A stretch of 64,000 nt of DNA from Gordonia sp049847105 (lineage in GTDB: Bacteria; Actinomycetota; Actinomycetes; Mycobacteriales; Mycobacteriaceae): assembly GCF_049847105.1 (NCBI RefSeq), contig NZ_JBNCNS010000003.1:434001-498000 (forward strand), written 5' to 3'. Positions 22,993-31,505 of this stretch are shown piece by piece. Numbering within the stretch: position 1 is the first letter of the stretch; every line of letters starts with the position of its first letter. The notes under the pieces are model-generated. The model was not told where the DNA came from. It did not search any database and saw only the letters and a program-made list of their open reading frames with translations. Position numbers and translations under genes: made by a program.

Positions 22993-24633
22993 ATGACTGA
23001 TGTTCAGGATGCGACGACCGACTTCGACCATCTGCGGGGCGGCACCCACCTCGGCGACCTGCTGGTGGCCGCGTTGGGCCGCCACGCCGACCGCAAGGTG
23101 CTGTTTCTCGGGGACACCGAGCTCACCGGACGCGAGATGGCCGACGCCGTCAGCCGCTATCAGCAGGCGTTCGAATCGATGGGGGCCGGGACCGGCGCGA
23201 CGGTCGGGCTGCTTGCACTCAATCGGCCGGAAGTGCTGCTGGTGATCGGTGCCGGGCAGACCCAGGGGTGGCGACGCACGGCGCTGCACCCGCTCGGCTC
23301 CCTCGACGACCACGCCTACGTTCTGTCCGATGCCGGGGTCACCACACTCGTCATCGATCCGGTCCCGATGTTCGTCGAGCGCGCGGCAGCGCTGATGGAG
23401 CGTGTCGACAGCCTCAAGCAGGTGCTGACCTTGGGGCCGGTGCCGGAGGAACTCGCCGCCTACGGCCGTGACGTGATCGCGGAGGCGGCCAACTACCAGC
23501 CCAGGCCGCTCGTGGCCGCCGACCTGCCGCCCGAGCACGTCGTCTCGATCACCTATACCGGCGGCACCACCGGCAAGCCGAAGGGTGTCATCGGCACCGC
23601 ACGTGCGATGTCGACGATGACGCAGATCCAGCTCTCCGAGTGGGAGTGGCCGGAGAACCCGCGGTTCCTGATGTGCACGCCGCTCTCCCATGCCGGTGCC
23701 GCATTCTTCGTGCCGACCCTCATCAAGGGCGGGTCGATGGTCGTCATGGCCAAGTTCGATCCCGCCGAGGTGTTGCGGGTGATCGAGGAGGAGCGCATCA
23801 CCGCGACGATGCTGGTGCCGTCGATGCTCTATGCGCTGATGGATCATCCGGACTCCCGAACCCGCGACCTCTCGTCGCTGGAAACCGTGTATTACGGTGC
23901 GTCGGCGATCAATCCGGTTCGTCTCGCGGAGGCGATCGAACGCTTCGGTCCGATCTTCGCGCAGTACTACGGCCAGTCTGAGGCGCCGATGGTCATCAGC
24001 TACCTCGGCAAGAACGACCACCCGAAGCCCGGCGAGGACACCCGGCGGCTCAGCAGCTGCGGCCGCCCGTCGGCATTCCTGCGCACCGCGCTGCTCGGTC
24101 CCGACGACAAGCCGGTGGCCCAGGGCGAGCCCGGCGAGATCTGTGTCGCCGGGCCGCTGCTGGCCGGCGGGTACTGGGGTCTGCCGGAACAGACGGCGGA
24201 GACCTTCCGGGACGGCTGGCTGCGTACCGGCGACGTGGCCCGTGAGGACGCCGACGGGTTCTGGTACATCGTCGACCGCACCAAGGACATGATCGTCACG
24301 GGCGGCTTCAACGTGTTTCCGCGCGAGGTGGAAGACGTTGTCGCCGAGCATGCTTCGGTCGGTCAGGTCGGCGTGATCGGGGTGCCCGACGACAAGTGGG
24401 GTGAGGCCGTGACCGCCGTCGTGGTGCTGCGCGGGGACGCGGACCAGAGCGACGAGGCCAAGGAGCTCGTGACCAAGGAGATCCAGCAGTCGGTGAAGGA
24501 CCGCAAGGGCGCGGTGCAGTCGCCCAAGCAGGTCGTCTTCGTCGAGTCGCTTCCGTTGACCGCACTGGGTAAGCCGGACAAGAAGGCCCTGCGCGCGAAG
24601 TTCTGGGAGAACTCGGAGCGCGGGGTCGGCTGA
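22993..24633 (+). CDS. fadD8: Acyl-CoA synthetase FadD8-like
   Basis: A 546-residue ANL ligase. Landmarks are the phosphate loop YTGGTTGKPKGV, PLSHAGAAFFVPTLIKGG, VYYGASAINPVRL, QYYGQSEAPMVI, GWLRTGDVA and DRTKDMIVTGGFNVFPREVEDV, then LTALGKPDKKALR with the catalytic lysine. The long stretch FLGDTELTGREMAD..LHPLGSLDDHAYVL resembles mycobacterial FadD8 rather than FadD19 or FadD17. Two KstR-like boxes upstream place it under sterol control, suggesting a side-chain carboxylate substrate; the substrate itself is an inference. The 150-bp gap after its stop is filled by a GTCGAGTAG-type repeat. Confidence 0.78.
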   Translation: MTDVQDATTDFDHLRGGTHLGDLLVAALGRHADRKVLFLGDTELTGREMADAVSRYQQAFESMGAGTGATVGLLALNRPEVLLVIGAGQTQGWRRTALHPLGSLDDHAYVLSDAGVTTLVIDPVPMFVERAAALMERVDSLKQVLTLGPVPEELAAYGRDVIAEAANYQPRPLVAADLPPEHVVSITYTGGTTGKPKGVIGTARAMSTMTQIQLSEWEWPENPRFLMCTPLSHAGAAFFVPTLIKGGSMVVMAKFDPAEVLRVIEEERITATMLVPSMLYALMDHPDSRTRDLSSLETVYYGASAINPVRLAEAIERFGPIFAQYYGQSEAPMVISYLGKNDHPKPGEDTRRLSSCGRPSAFLRTALLGPDDKPVAQGEPGEICVAGPLLAGGYWGLPEQTAETFRDGWLRTGDVAREDADGFWYIVDRTKDMIVTGGFNVFPREVEDVVAEHASVGQVGVIGVPDDKWGEAVTAVVVLRGDADQSDEAKELVTKEIQQSVKDRKGAVQSPKQVVFVESLPLTALGKPDKKALRAKFWENSERGVG

Positions 24634-24658
24634 GGACTGTCGTCGTCGCCACTTCGTT

Positions 24659-24794
24659 GGTCGAGTAGTCGCGAGCTGTTACCGACCTGTTGGTCGAGTA
24701 GTCGCGAGCCGCTAGGTGAGTGACGTATCGAGACCCCGGGGGATGTTGCTGGTGGTCTCGATACGCACGCTCGTTCCTCGCGGGCTACTCGACC
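24659..24794. repeat. GTCGAGTAG-type element, copy 1
   Basis: Two copies of GGTCGAGTAGTCGCGAGC (starting 24659 and 24692) are followed by CGTATCGAGACC (24724-24735), a 18-bp spacer, GGTCTCGATACG (24754-24765) and CTACTCGACC (24785-24794). The outer and inner arms are inverted repeats. The last arm overlaps the 3' end of the P450 gene: its CTA supplies that gene's TAG stop. Related copies are at 32669-32820, 45391-45515, 47086-47190 and 60489-60581. Confidence 0.88.
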
Positions 24795-26029
24795 GGCGAG
24801 CCGTAGGACACGCGTAGTTCCTTGACCCCGTTCAGCCAGCCCGACCGGACACGTTGTGGCTCGGCGATCTTGGACATGTCCGGGACGATGTCGGCGAGGG
24901 TGCCGAACATCAGGTTCACCTCGAGTCGGGCGAGGTTGGCGCCGATACAGAAGTGGGCGCCGTTGCCGCCGAAACTCAGATGTGGGTTCGGATCTCGCGT
25001 GATGTCGAAGGTGAACGGGTCGTCGAACACCGTCTCGTCGTAATTGGCCGAGCTGTAGAACAACCCCACACGCTGCCCGGCCGCGACCGGCACGCCGGCC
25101 ACCTCGGTGTCGGTGATTGCGGTGCGCTGGAAGCAGTGCACCGGCGTGGCCCAGCGAATGATCTCGTCGACGGTGGTTGCCGGTCGATCGCTTCGATAGC
25201 GGGCCCACTGATCGGGATTGTCGAGAAATGCGTTGACGCCGTGCGAGATCGCGTTTCGGGTGGTCTCGTTGCCCGCGATGACGAGCAGGATCACGAAGAA
25301 GCCGAACTCGAGTTCGCTCAGTGCGTGACCGTCGATGTCGGCCTCGACGAGGGTGGTGACGAGGTCGTCGCGAGGATTCTTCCGACGATCCTCGGCCATC
25401 GCGTACGCGTAGGCGAGCATCTCAGTGTTGGCGGTGAGCGGGTCGTACTTGGAGTCGGGGTCATCGGGATTGACCATCGAATCGGCGAGGTCGCAGAGAC
25501 GGTCATGGTCGGCGGCCGGCACGCCCAGGAGACCGAGGATGGCCTGCAGCGGCAGGTGGATGGCGACGTCGTCGACGAAGTTTCCGCTGCCCTTCTCGGC
25601 CGCGGCCGTCACGATCTCGCGTGCCGCCGCCGACAGCTGCTCCTCGAGTGATGCCACCGCCCGTGGGGTGAACATGCGGGACACGATCTTGCGCATGCGG
25701 GTGTGCTCCGGTGGATCCATGTTGAGCAGAAAGCACCTCGATGCCTCGAGCTGCTCGCGCGTTGCATGCTCGGGAACCCGCATCACCGCGCCCTTGGCCC
25801 AGTTGGACCAGGTCGCGGTGTCCTTCGAGATCGATCTGATGTCCGAGTGCCGACTGATCACCCAGAATCCGTCGTCGTCGAAGTAGGTGGGACCGAGCGC
25901 CTGCTTGTTCCACCAGACGGGCGCGGTTGCACGGCGAACGGCGAACTCGGCCAGCGGTAGACCGCGTTCCAGCAGGTCGGGATCGGTGAAGTCGATGTCC
26001 TCGAACTTGCGGGTGGCCGATGCAGTCAT
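24785..26029 (-). CDS. Cytochrome P450, CYP125 family-like (paralogue 1)
   Basis: A 414-residue heme monooxygenase. Signature elements are the I-helix AGNETTRNAISHG, the K-helix ExxR in DEIIRWATP, and the heme loop FGGNGAHFCIGANLARLE with the cysteine ligand. The N-terminal FTDPDLLERGLPLAEFAVRRATAPVWWN pattern is that of the CYP125 sterol C26-oxidase family and is shared with the P450s at 26145 and 30216. The protein ends GSPVE, where Val-Glu-stop is provided by the flanking GTCGAGTAG repeat. It is tandem with a second paralogue (gap 115 nt) and divergent from a TetR gene; no KstR box precedes it. The substrate may be another sterol or a terpenoid. Confidence 0.85.
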   Translation of the reverse strand: MTASATRKFEDIDFTDPDLLERGLPLAEFAVRRATAPVWWNKQALGPTYFDDDGFWVISRHSDIRSISKDTATWSNWAKGAVMRVPEHATREQLEASRCFLLNMDPPEHTRMRKIVSRMFTPRAVASLEEQLSAAAREIVTAAAEKGSGNFVDDVAIHLPLQAILGLLGVPAADHDRLCDLADSMVNPDDPDSKYDPLTANTEMLAYAYAMAEDRRKNPRDDLVTTLVEADIDGHALSELEFGFFVILLVIAGNETTRNAISHGVNAFLDNPDQWARYRSDRPATTVDEIIRWATPVHCFQRTAITDTEVAGVPVAAGQRVGLFYSSANYDETVFDDPFTFDITRDPNPHLSFGGNGAHFCIGANLARLEVNLMFGTLADIVPDMSKIAEPQRVRSGWLNGVKELRVSYGSPVE

Positions 26030-26144
26030 GTCGTCCTCGCGGGTCGCGGTAGTGGTCCGAGTGTGGCCCACATCACTCGAAAATACACCGAATTCGACGA
26101 CGTATGGTCGCGATGCCGCACCCGCGAGGATGTCGCGCGACGGC

Positions 26145-27401
26145 TCAGGAGACCGGACAGACCCCGTATCGCACCGGGAGGTCCTTGACGCCGTTCAGCC
26201 AACCGGAGCGGATACGCCGCATCTCGCCGATCTTGCCGATGTCCGGCAGGGTGTCGGCGATCGCGGTGAAGATCAGGTTGAGCTCGAGCCGGGCGAGGTT
26301 GGCCCCGATGCAGAAATGCGGGCCGTTCCCGCCGAATGCGAGGTGCGGGTTCGGATCGCGTGTGACGTCGAAGGTGAACGGCTCGTCGAACACGTCCTCG
26401 TCGAAATTGGCCGAGCCGTAGAACAATCCGACCCGCTCGCCCGCGCGGATCGACACCCCGCTCACCTCGGTGTCGGCCAGGGCGGTGCGTTGGAACGCAT
26501 TGACCGGGCTCGACCAGCGGAGGATCTCGTCGACGGCGGTGCCGGGCCGGTCACGCTTGAAGAGTTCCCACTGAGCGGGGTTCTCCAGGAACGCGTTCAT
26601 CCCGTGTGTGGTCGCGTTGCGGGTGGTCTCGTTGCCCGCTGTGATCAGCAGGATGACGAAGAACCCGAATTCGGTCTCGTCGAGGGCCTCGCCGTCGATG
26701 TCGGCGTTGACCAGCATGGTGACCACATCGTCGGTCGGGTTCTTGCGCCGTTCCTCGGCAAGGTTGTACGCGTATCCGAGGAGTTCGGCGTTGGCCATCG
26801 TCGGGTCGATCGTCTGGTCCGGGTCATCGGTGTTGATGATGGCGTCGACGAGTACGTGGATCCGTGACCGGTCGGCTTCGGCAACGCCGATCAGATCCAG
26901 GATCGCTTGTAGCGGTAGGTGAATGGCGATGTCGTCGACGAAGTTCCCGGTGTCCTTGGCGGCGGCCTCGGTCACGATGTCACGTGCGTAGTCGGTGAGC
27001 ACCTCGGAGAGCGCGGCCACGGCCTTGGGGGTGAACAAGCGCGAGATGATCTTGCGAAGACGGGTGTGCTCGGGCGGGTCGTGATTGACCAGGAGTGCCT
27101 TGGTGAACTCGAGCTGATCGGGTGTCATGTAGTCCGGCAGTCGGATGATGGCGCCCTTCGCGTTGGTCGACCAGACATCGCTGCGCTTCGAGATCTCGCG
27201 GATGTCGCGATGCTTCGTGATCGCCCAATAGCCGCCGTCGGTGAACACCGAGGTGCCCGGTGGCTGCGCGTTCCACCAGACCGGCGCGGTGCGACGGAGT
27301 TGCGCGAACTCCTCGCGGGGGATGCCCTTCTCGAGCACATCGGGATTCGTGAAGTCATAGCCTTCGCCGAATGGACAGACTCCGCTGGTGGTTGCCGTCA
27401 T
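26145..27401 (-). CDS. Cytochrome P450, CYP125 family-like (paralogue 2)
   Basis: A 418-residue P450 with I-helix AGNETTRNATTHG, ExxR in DEILRWSSP and the heme motif FGGNGPHFCIGANLARLELN. The N-terminus has CPFGEGYDFTNPDVLEKGIPREEFAQLRRTAPVWWN. The ATG at 27401 was chosen by alignment with the other two paralogues; the frame is open for 110 codons further upstream into the TetR promoter. It heads a two-gene operon with the paralogue downstream and is divergent from a TetR regulator 181 bp away, with an inverted-repeat operator candidate between them. It therefore appears to be regulated separately from the KstR-controlled CYP125 at 30216. Confidence 0.85.
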   Translation of the reverse strand: MTATTSGVCPFGEGYDFTNPDVLEKGIPREEFAQLRRTAPVWWNAQPPGTSVFTDGGYWAITKHRDIREISKRSDVWSTNAKGAIIRLPDYMTPDQLEFTKALLVNHDPPEHTRLRKIISRLFTPKAVAALSEVLTDYARDIVTEAAAKDTGNFVDDIAIHLPLQAILDLIGVAEADRSRIHVLVDAIINTDDPDQTIDPTMANAELLGYAYNLAEERRKNPTDDVVTMLVNADIDGEALDETEFGFFVILLITAGNETTRNATTHGMNAFLENPAQWELFKRDRPGTAVDEILRWSSPVNAFQRTALADTEVSGVSIRAGERVGLFYGSANFDEDVFDEPFTFDVTRDPNPHLAFGGNGPHFCIGANLARLELNLIFTAIADTLPDIGKIGEMRRIRSGWLNGVKDLPVRYGVCPVS

Positions 27402-27469
27402 GAGTTCTCCCTGCTCTTGCCGGCGCGGGTCGCGATGGACCACGCGCGGTGTGGCCGACGCCACTACAT

Positions 27470-27494
27470 CATACATCTCCAACCGATGTGTATG
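27470..27494. promoter_or_regulatory. Candidate TetR operator between P450 pair and TetR gene
   Basis: CATACATC (27470-27477) and GATGTGTATG (27485-27494) form an imperfect inverted repeat around a 7-bp centre in the divergent gap of the P450 and TetR genes. TetR proteins commonly bind such palindromes next to their own gene. The assignment is by position and symmetry only. Confidence 0.45.
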
Positions 27495-27582
27495 GTCTAC
27501 CGCCGCCGGGCTCGGCGCGACATCCGCCCTGGCAGGTAGGGTCGGTTCCCATGAATCCGGTCCGGATCGCGTCGACGGTTGC

Positions 27583-28242
27583 ATGCCGATGAGGACGCAC
27601 GGTTGGGGTGGTCGGGTGCCTCGCAACGACGACGAGGCCACCGCGAGAATTCTCGCCGCCACCCGGACGATCATCGACGGACGAGGGGCGTCGACGAGCA
27701 TTGCCGATGTCGCGCGTGAACTCGATGTCACGCGGCAGACCGTCTATCGGTACTTCGCCAGCACCGAGGAGTTGCTCTCGGCAACCGCGCTCGATGCCGT
27801 CGGCGCGCTCCTGGACCGGATGACCGAGCGGTTGCGCGGGATCACGGCTGCCGACGACGCAGTGGTGGAAGGTGTTGCGGGCGTGCTCGAAGAACTCCGC
27901 GACGACGATTACGTCGGGCTCCTGTTCCGCGCCGACCGGCTCAGCGTGCCGGTCGTCGGCGAGATCACCTCGGAGATCGGCCGCGTCTTCGCACGGTCGA
28001 TGGTCGATCGGATGGACGTCGACTGGGCGGGGTCGGGCTACACGGACCGCGAGCTCGACGTCGTGGTCGAAATCGTTTTGCGCACACTGCAATCCATGGT
28101 CATCGACCCCGGCTCTCCGCCGCGTTCGGCGGCCGCTCTCCGGGAGTTCCTGGATGCGTGGATGGGGGCGTCCATACGTGGGCTGGTGGCCGCACCCCGG
28201 CGAGGGGTGCGGCCGGACCGGGTCAGCGCGGTTCGCAGATGA
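27583..28242 (+). CDS. TetR-family regulator (local, P450-linked)
   Basis: A 219-residue TetR protein. The helix-turn-helix runs from about residue 20 to 65 (GASTSIADVARELDVTRQTVYRYFASTEELL). The C-terminal domain contains VGLLFRADRLSVPVVGEIT and ELDVVVEIVLRTLQSMVIDPGSPPR, blocks shared with the TetR at 37274, so the two are paralogues. It is transcribed away from the P450 pair and is the obvious candidate to control it. Start is uncertain: ATG at 27583 or 27589. Its last 20 bases overlap the convergent ddn-like gene. Confidence 0.8.
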   Translation: MPMRTHGWGGRVPRNDDEATARILAATRTIIDGRGASTSIADVARELDVTRQTVYRYFASTEELLSATALDAVGALLDRMTERLRGITAADDAVVEGVAGVLEELRDDDYVGLLFRADRLSVPVVGEITSEIGRVFARSMVDRMDVDWAGSGYTDRELDVVVEIVLRTLQSMVIDPGSPPRSAAALREFLDAWMGASIRGLVAAPRRGVRPDRVSAVRR

Positions 28243-28711
28243 CGACCGGGATCTCCCGGTCGGTCCACGCCGCGTAGGTGTCGAAGTCGGCGTAGAGGGA
28301 GACGAGTTGCGGCCACAGATCGTCGCGCTCGGCATCCGTCGCCGTCCGCGCCGTCAACTCGTGGGTTTCCTTGCCGACCTGGATGGTCACCTCGGGGTTC
28401 GCGACCAGGTTGAGATACCAGGCCGGATTCTTCGGTAACCCACCCTGCGACGCGACCACCACGAAGGAATCGCCCGTGCGGAGGTAGAGCAGCGGTGCCG
28501 TCCGCGGCTCGCCCGTTTTGCGTCCGATGGTGGTGAGCAGGCACATCGGGACGGGATTTCGTAGACCGGCGCCGATGCGCCAGGTATTGCCCAACCGCCC
28601 GCCGGTGGCCTTGTACACCTTCGCGTTGAGGCGAGAGCCGACCTTGATCAGCGACGCCACGGCCGGCGAGCTCAGCTGTTTCGGCCGTGCATTGGGATCC
28701 ATGACCGGCAT
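28223..28711 (-). CDS. Deazaflavin (F420)-dependent nitroreductase-family protein, Ddn-like
   Basis: A 162-residue split-barrel protein of the Ddn/AOR family, which uses reduced F420; M. tuberculosis Ddn (Rv3547) reduces quinones and activates pretomanid. Shared blocks are LLTTIGRKTGEPRTAPLLY, VVVASQGGLPKNPAWYLNL, TARTATDAERDDLWPQL and AAWTDREIPVVICEP. Of the three tyrosines near the C-terminus of Ddn, two are kept and the middle one (SLYADFDTY) is Phe. The ATG at 28711 shares one base with the fadA5 stop (TGATG), so it is translated with fadA5, as Rv3546-Rv3547 are neighbours in mycobacteria. Its role in sterol breakdown is not established. Confidence 0.82.
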   Translation of the reverse strand: MPVMDPNARPKQLSSPAVASLIKVGSRLNAKVYKATGGRLGNTWRIGAGLRNPVPMCLLTTIGRKTGEPRTAPLLYLRTGDSFVVVASQGGLPKNPAWYLNLVANPEVTIQVGKETHELTARTATDAERDDLWPQLVSLYADFDTYAAWTDREIPVVICEPR

Positions 28712-29874
28712 CAGATTCGTTCGATGATGGTGCCGGTGGACAGTGCACCACCGGCGCACATGGTGACGAGGGCGGTCTGGCCGTCGGTGCGCTCGAGTTC
28801 ATGCAGTGCGGTGGTCAGCAGCCGGGAACCGGTGCTGCCCACCGGGTGTCCGAGTGCGATGGCGCCGCCGTTGACGTTCACCTTGTCCATGTCCGCGTTG
28901 TGGACCTGGGCCCAGCTGAGCACGACCGAGGCGAAGGCCTCGTTGATCTCGACGAGATCGATGTCCGACAACGCCATTCCCGACTTGGCGAGCACGCGTT
29001 CGGTCGACTGGACCGGTCCGTCGAGGTGGTAGTGGGGCTCGGCGCCGACGAGTGCCTGGGCCTTGATCCGTGCACGGGGCGTCAGACCGAGAGCGCGGGC
29101 CTTCGCCTCGTCCATGATGAGAACCGCGGCGGCACCGTCGGAGATCTGCGACGACGTGCCCGCGGTATGGATGCCGCCGTCGAGGACCGGCTTGAGTCCG
29201 GCCAGCGACTCCAGGGTCGTCTCCCGTAAGCCCTGATCCCGGCTGACGTCGAGGACGTTCCCGGTGAGCTCACCCTCCTTGGTGCGCTCGGGTGCCTTGA
29301 GGGCCAGGACCTCGCGGTCGAATCGTCCCTCGTCCCAGGCCTGCTTGGCGAGACGTTGGCTGCGCTCGCCGAGGGCGTCCACGTCGGCCCGGGTGATGCC
29401 GCGTCGCGTTGCGATGCGTTCGGCCGCCTCGAACTGGTTCGGCAGGTCGACCGTCCAGGAATCCGCGTGATAGGGCCCGGCGTCGGTGCCGACGTTCGCG
29501 CCGAGAGGGACCATCGACATCATCTCGATGCCGCACGCGATGCCCACGTCGATCGCATCGGTGGCGATGAGCCCCGCGATGAGGTGGTTGGCCTGCTGGG
29601 CGGACCCGCACTGACAGTCGATCGTGGTGGCGCCGGCGTGTTCCGGAAGACCCGCCGACAGCCATGCCTTGCGGGTGATGTTGCCTGCTTGCGCCCCGGC
29701 CTGGGTGACGCAGCCGCCGATCACCTGCTCGACGATGCTCGGATCGATGCCTGCTTTGTCGATCAGGCCGCTCTGCGTGAGCCCCAGGAGTTCCTCGGCA
29801 TGCAGGCCGGACAACCACCCGGCTCGCTTGCCGATCGGCGTCCGCGCTGCCTCGACGATAACCGGCACACCCAT
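28711..29874 (-). CDS. fadA5: Thiolase FadA5 (sterol side-chain)
   Basis: FadA5 cleaves the 3-keto side-chain CoA esters of cholesterol, releasing acetyl- or propionyl-CoA. The 387-residue thiolase has its nucleophilic Cys in DCQCGSAQQANH (near residue 93), NEAFASVVLSW, His in ALGHPVGSTGSR and the second Cys in VTMCAGG. The ATG at 29874 (MGVPVIVEAARTP) is the family start. It is divergent from CYP125 across 341 bp carrying three KstR-like boxes, the same arrangement as Rv3546/Rv3545c in M. tuberculosis. Confidence 0.92.
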   Translation of the reverse strand: MGVPVIVEAARTPIGKRAGWLSGLHAEELLGLTQSGLIDKAGIDPSIVEQVIGGCVTQAGAQAGNITRKAWLSAGLPEHAGATTIDCQCGSAQQANHLIAGLIATDAIDVGIACGIEMMSMVPLGANVGTDAGPYHADSWTVDLPNQFEAAERIATRRGITRADVDALGERSQRLAKQAWDEGRFDREVLALKAPERTKEGELTGNVLDVSRDQGLRETTLESLAGLKPVLDGGIHTAGTSSQISDGAAAVLIMDEAKARALGLTPRARIKAQALVGAEPHYHLDGPVQSTERVLAKSGMALSDIDLVEINEAFASVVLSWAQVHNADMDKVNVNGGAIALGHPVGSTGSRLLTTALHELERTDGQTALVTMCAGGALSTGTIIERI

Positions 29875-29918
29875 GCCCAACTCCTCTTCAGGTCTGTTCT
29901 ACTTCGACCTCCTCAAAG

Positions 29919-29932
29919 TAGAACAAGTTCCT
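29919..29932. promoter_or_regulatory. KstR-like box upstream of fadA5
   Basis: TAGAACAAGTTCCT matches TnnAACnnGTTnnA except for the last base. It lies 45 bp before the fadA5 start. The gap 29875-30215 otherwise holds two more boxes near CYP125 and AT-rich promoter-like sequence around 30070-30090; no gene is seen there. Confidence 0.7.
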
Positions 29933-30120
29933 ATTCGCGTCTATGGCCGGGGCGGCTTGTGGCCACGGCGGTGTTCAGAACGCGTTCGCCCGGAAGGGCG
30001 TTGGGTGGTCGCGGGCGAGATGTGCACCGGGCTGACCTCGTGACCGGCCCCGCGTCGTCGATGTGGCAATGAATATTGATATTATTTCCGCACCTCGCAA
30101 GCTTGCCGGGCAGGCAAAAC

Positions 30121-30134
30121 TAGAACAAGTTCTC
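30121..30134. promoter_or_regulatory. KstR-like box upstream of CYP125, distal
   Basis: TAGAACAAGTTCTC fits the KstR consensus except for the final base. It lies 82 bp before the CYP125 start codon. Confidence 0.65.
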
Positions 30135-30177
30135 GTTGGGGACTGTCTTTTGGGTCACAGTGTGCTCTAATGGGTTT

Positions 30178-30191
30178 TGAAACAGGTTCTA
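30178..30191. promoter_or_regulatory. KstR-like box upstream of CYP125, proximal
   Basis: TGAAACAGGTTCTA is a full match to TnnAACnnGTTnnA, 25 bp before the GTG start of CYP125. It covers the expected transcription start region. Confidence 0.82.
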
Positions 30192-30215
30192 AATCTCACA
30201 GCGAGGTGGTGTGAC

Positions 30216-31505
30216 GTGACCCAGGCTCAGGGTGCGACAACAGGCGCCGATATCGGGGGCGCAGAGGCGACAAGTTCGTTCATGGAGCAGGAGGGTTGGG
30301 ATTTCACCAGCCCGGACCTGCTTGAACAGGGTATTCCGGTCAAGGAGTTCGCGCAGCTGCGCAAGACCGCTCCCGTGTGGTGGAACGCCCAGCTGGAAGG
30401 CAAGGGTGGCGGCTTCCATGACGGCGGCTACTGGGTGGCTTCCAAGCATGCCCACATCCGGGAGATCTCCAAGAACAACGACGACTGGTCGACCGCGACC
30501 AACGGTGTCATCATGCGGTTCGACGACGAGATGAACCAAGATCAGCTCGACGTCACCAAGGCGCTGCTGATCAACCACGATCCGCCGGATCACACGCGGC
30601 TGCGCAAGCTGGTCTCCAAGGCCTTCACCCCGCGCGCGGTGCAGGCGCTGGAGGACAAGCTCGACAACGCGGCCCGCACCATCGTCAGCAAGGCCGCGGA
30701 GACGGGCACCGGCGACTTCGTCCACGATGTCGCCGTCGACCTGCCACTGCTGGCGATTGCCGATCTCCTGGGCGTGCCGGAGGTCGATCGGGGGAAGTTG
30801 TTCGACTGGTCGAACAACATGATGAACTACGACGATCCGGAGTTCGGCGAGGACCCGGAGATGGCGTCCGCCGAAATCCTCGGCTACGGCTACACGATGG
30901 CCGAAGAGCGTCGCAAGAACCCGGTCGACGACATCGTCTCCACCCTGGTGAACGCCGACATCGACGGTCAGAGCCTCGACGAGACCGAGTTCGGGTTCTT
31001 CTTCATCCTGCTGACCGTGGCGGGTAACGAGACCACGCGTAACGCGATCAGCCATGGCATGAACGCCTTCCTGGAGAACCCCGATCAGTGGGAGCTGTTC
31101 AAGAAGGAGCGTCCGGCGACCGCGGTCGACGAGATCGTGCGGTGGGCGACCCCGGTCAACTGCTTCCAGCGGACGGCCAAGCGTGACACGCAGATCGGTG
31201 GCGTCGACATCAAGGAGGGTCAACGCGTCGGCATGTTCTACGGCTCGGCGAACTACGACGAGGACGTATTCGACGACCCGTTCACGTTCAACATCATGCG
31301 CGACCCGAACCCGCACGTCGGATTCGGTGGCAACGGGGCGCACTTCTGTATCGGTGCGAACCTGGCGCGTATGGAGATCAACCTGATGTTCAACGCGCTC
31401 GCCGATCTGGTCCCGGACATCAGTCGTCTGCAGGCGCCGCGCCGACTCCGTCACGGATGGATCAACGGCGTCAAGGAGCTCCAGGTCGACTACGGCGTGA
31501 AATGA
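30216..31505 (+). CDS. cyp125: Steroid C26-monooxygenase CYP125
   Basis: CYP125 oxidises the terminal C26 of cholesterol/cholestenone, starting side-chain degradation. The 429-residue protein has EGKGGGFHDGGYWVASKHAHIREIS, the I-helix AGNETTRNAISHG, DEIVRWATPVNCFQRTA with ExxR, and the heme loop FGGNGAHFCIGANLARME. Of the three family members in this window it is closest in these blocks to M. tuberculosis CYP125A1, including the GKGGGFHDGG segment, and it is the one with KstR-like boxes. The start is GTG at 30216 after a GAGG site; an ATG at 30177 overlaps the operator. It overlaps the next gene by four bases. The redox partner is probably FdxD (48556). Confidence 0.9.
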   Translation: MTQAQGATTGADIGGAEATSSFMEQEGWDFTSPDLLEQGIPVKEFAQLRKTAPVWWNAQLEGKGGGFHDGGYWVASKHAHIREISKNNDDWSTATNGVIMRFDDEMNQDQLDVTKALLINHDPPDHTRLRKLVSKAFTPRAVQALEDKLDNAARTIVSKAAETGTGDFVHDVAVDLPLLAIADLLGVPEVDRGKLFDWSNNMMNYDDPEFGEDPEMASAEILGYGYTMAEERRKNPVDDIVSTLVNADIDGQSLDETEFGFFFILLTVAGNETTRNAISHGMNAFLENPDQWELFKKERPATAVDEIVRWATPVNCFQRTAKRDTQIGGVDIKEGQRVGMFYGSANYDEDVFDDPFTFNIMRDPNPHVGFGGNGAHFCIGANLARMEINLMFNALADLVPDISRLQAPRRLRHGWINGVKELQVDYGVK

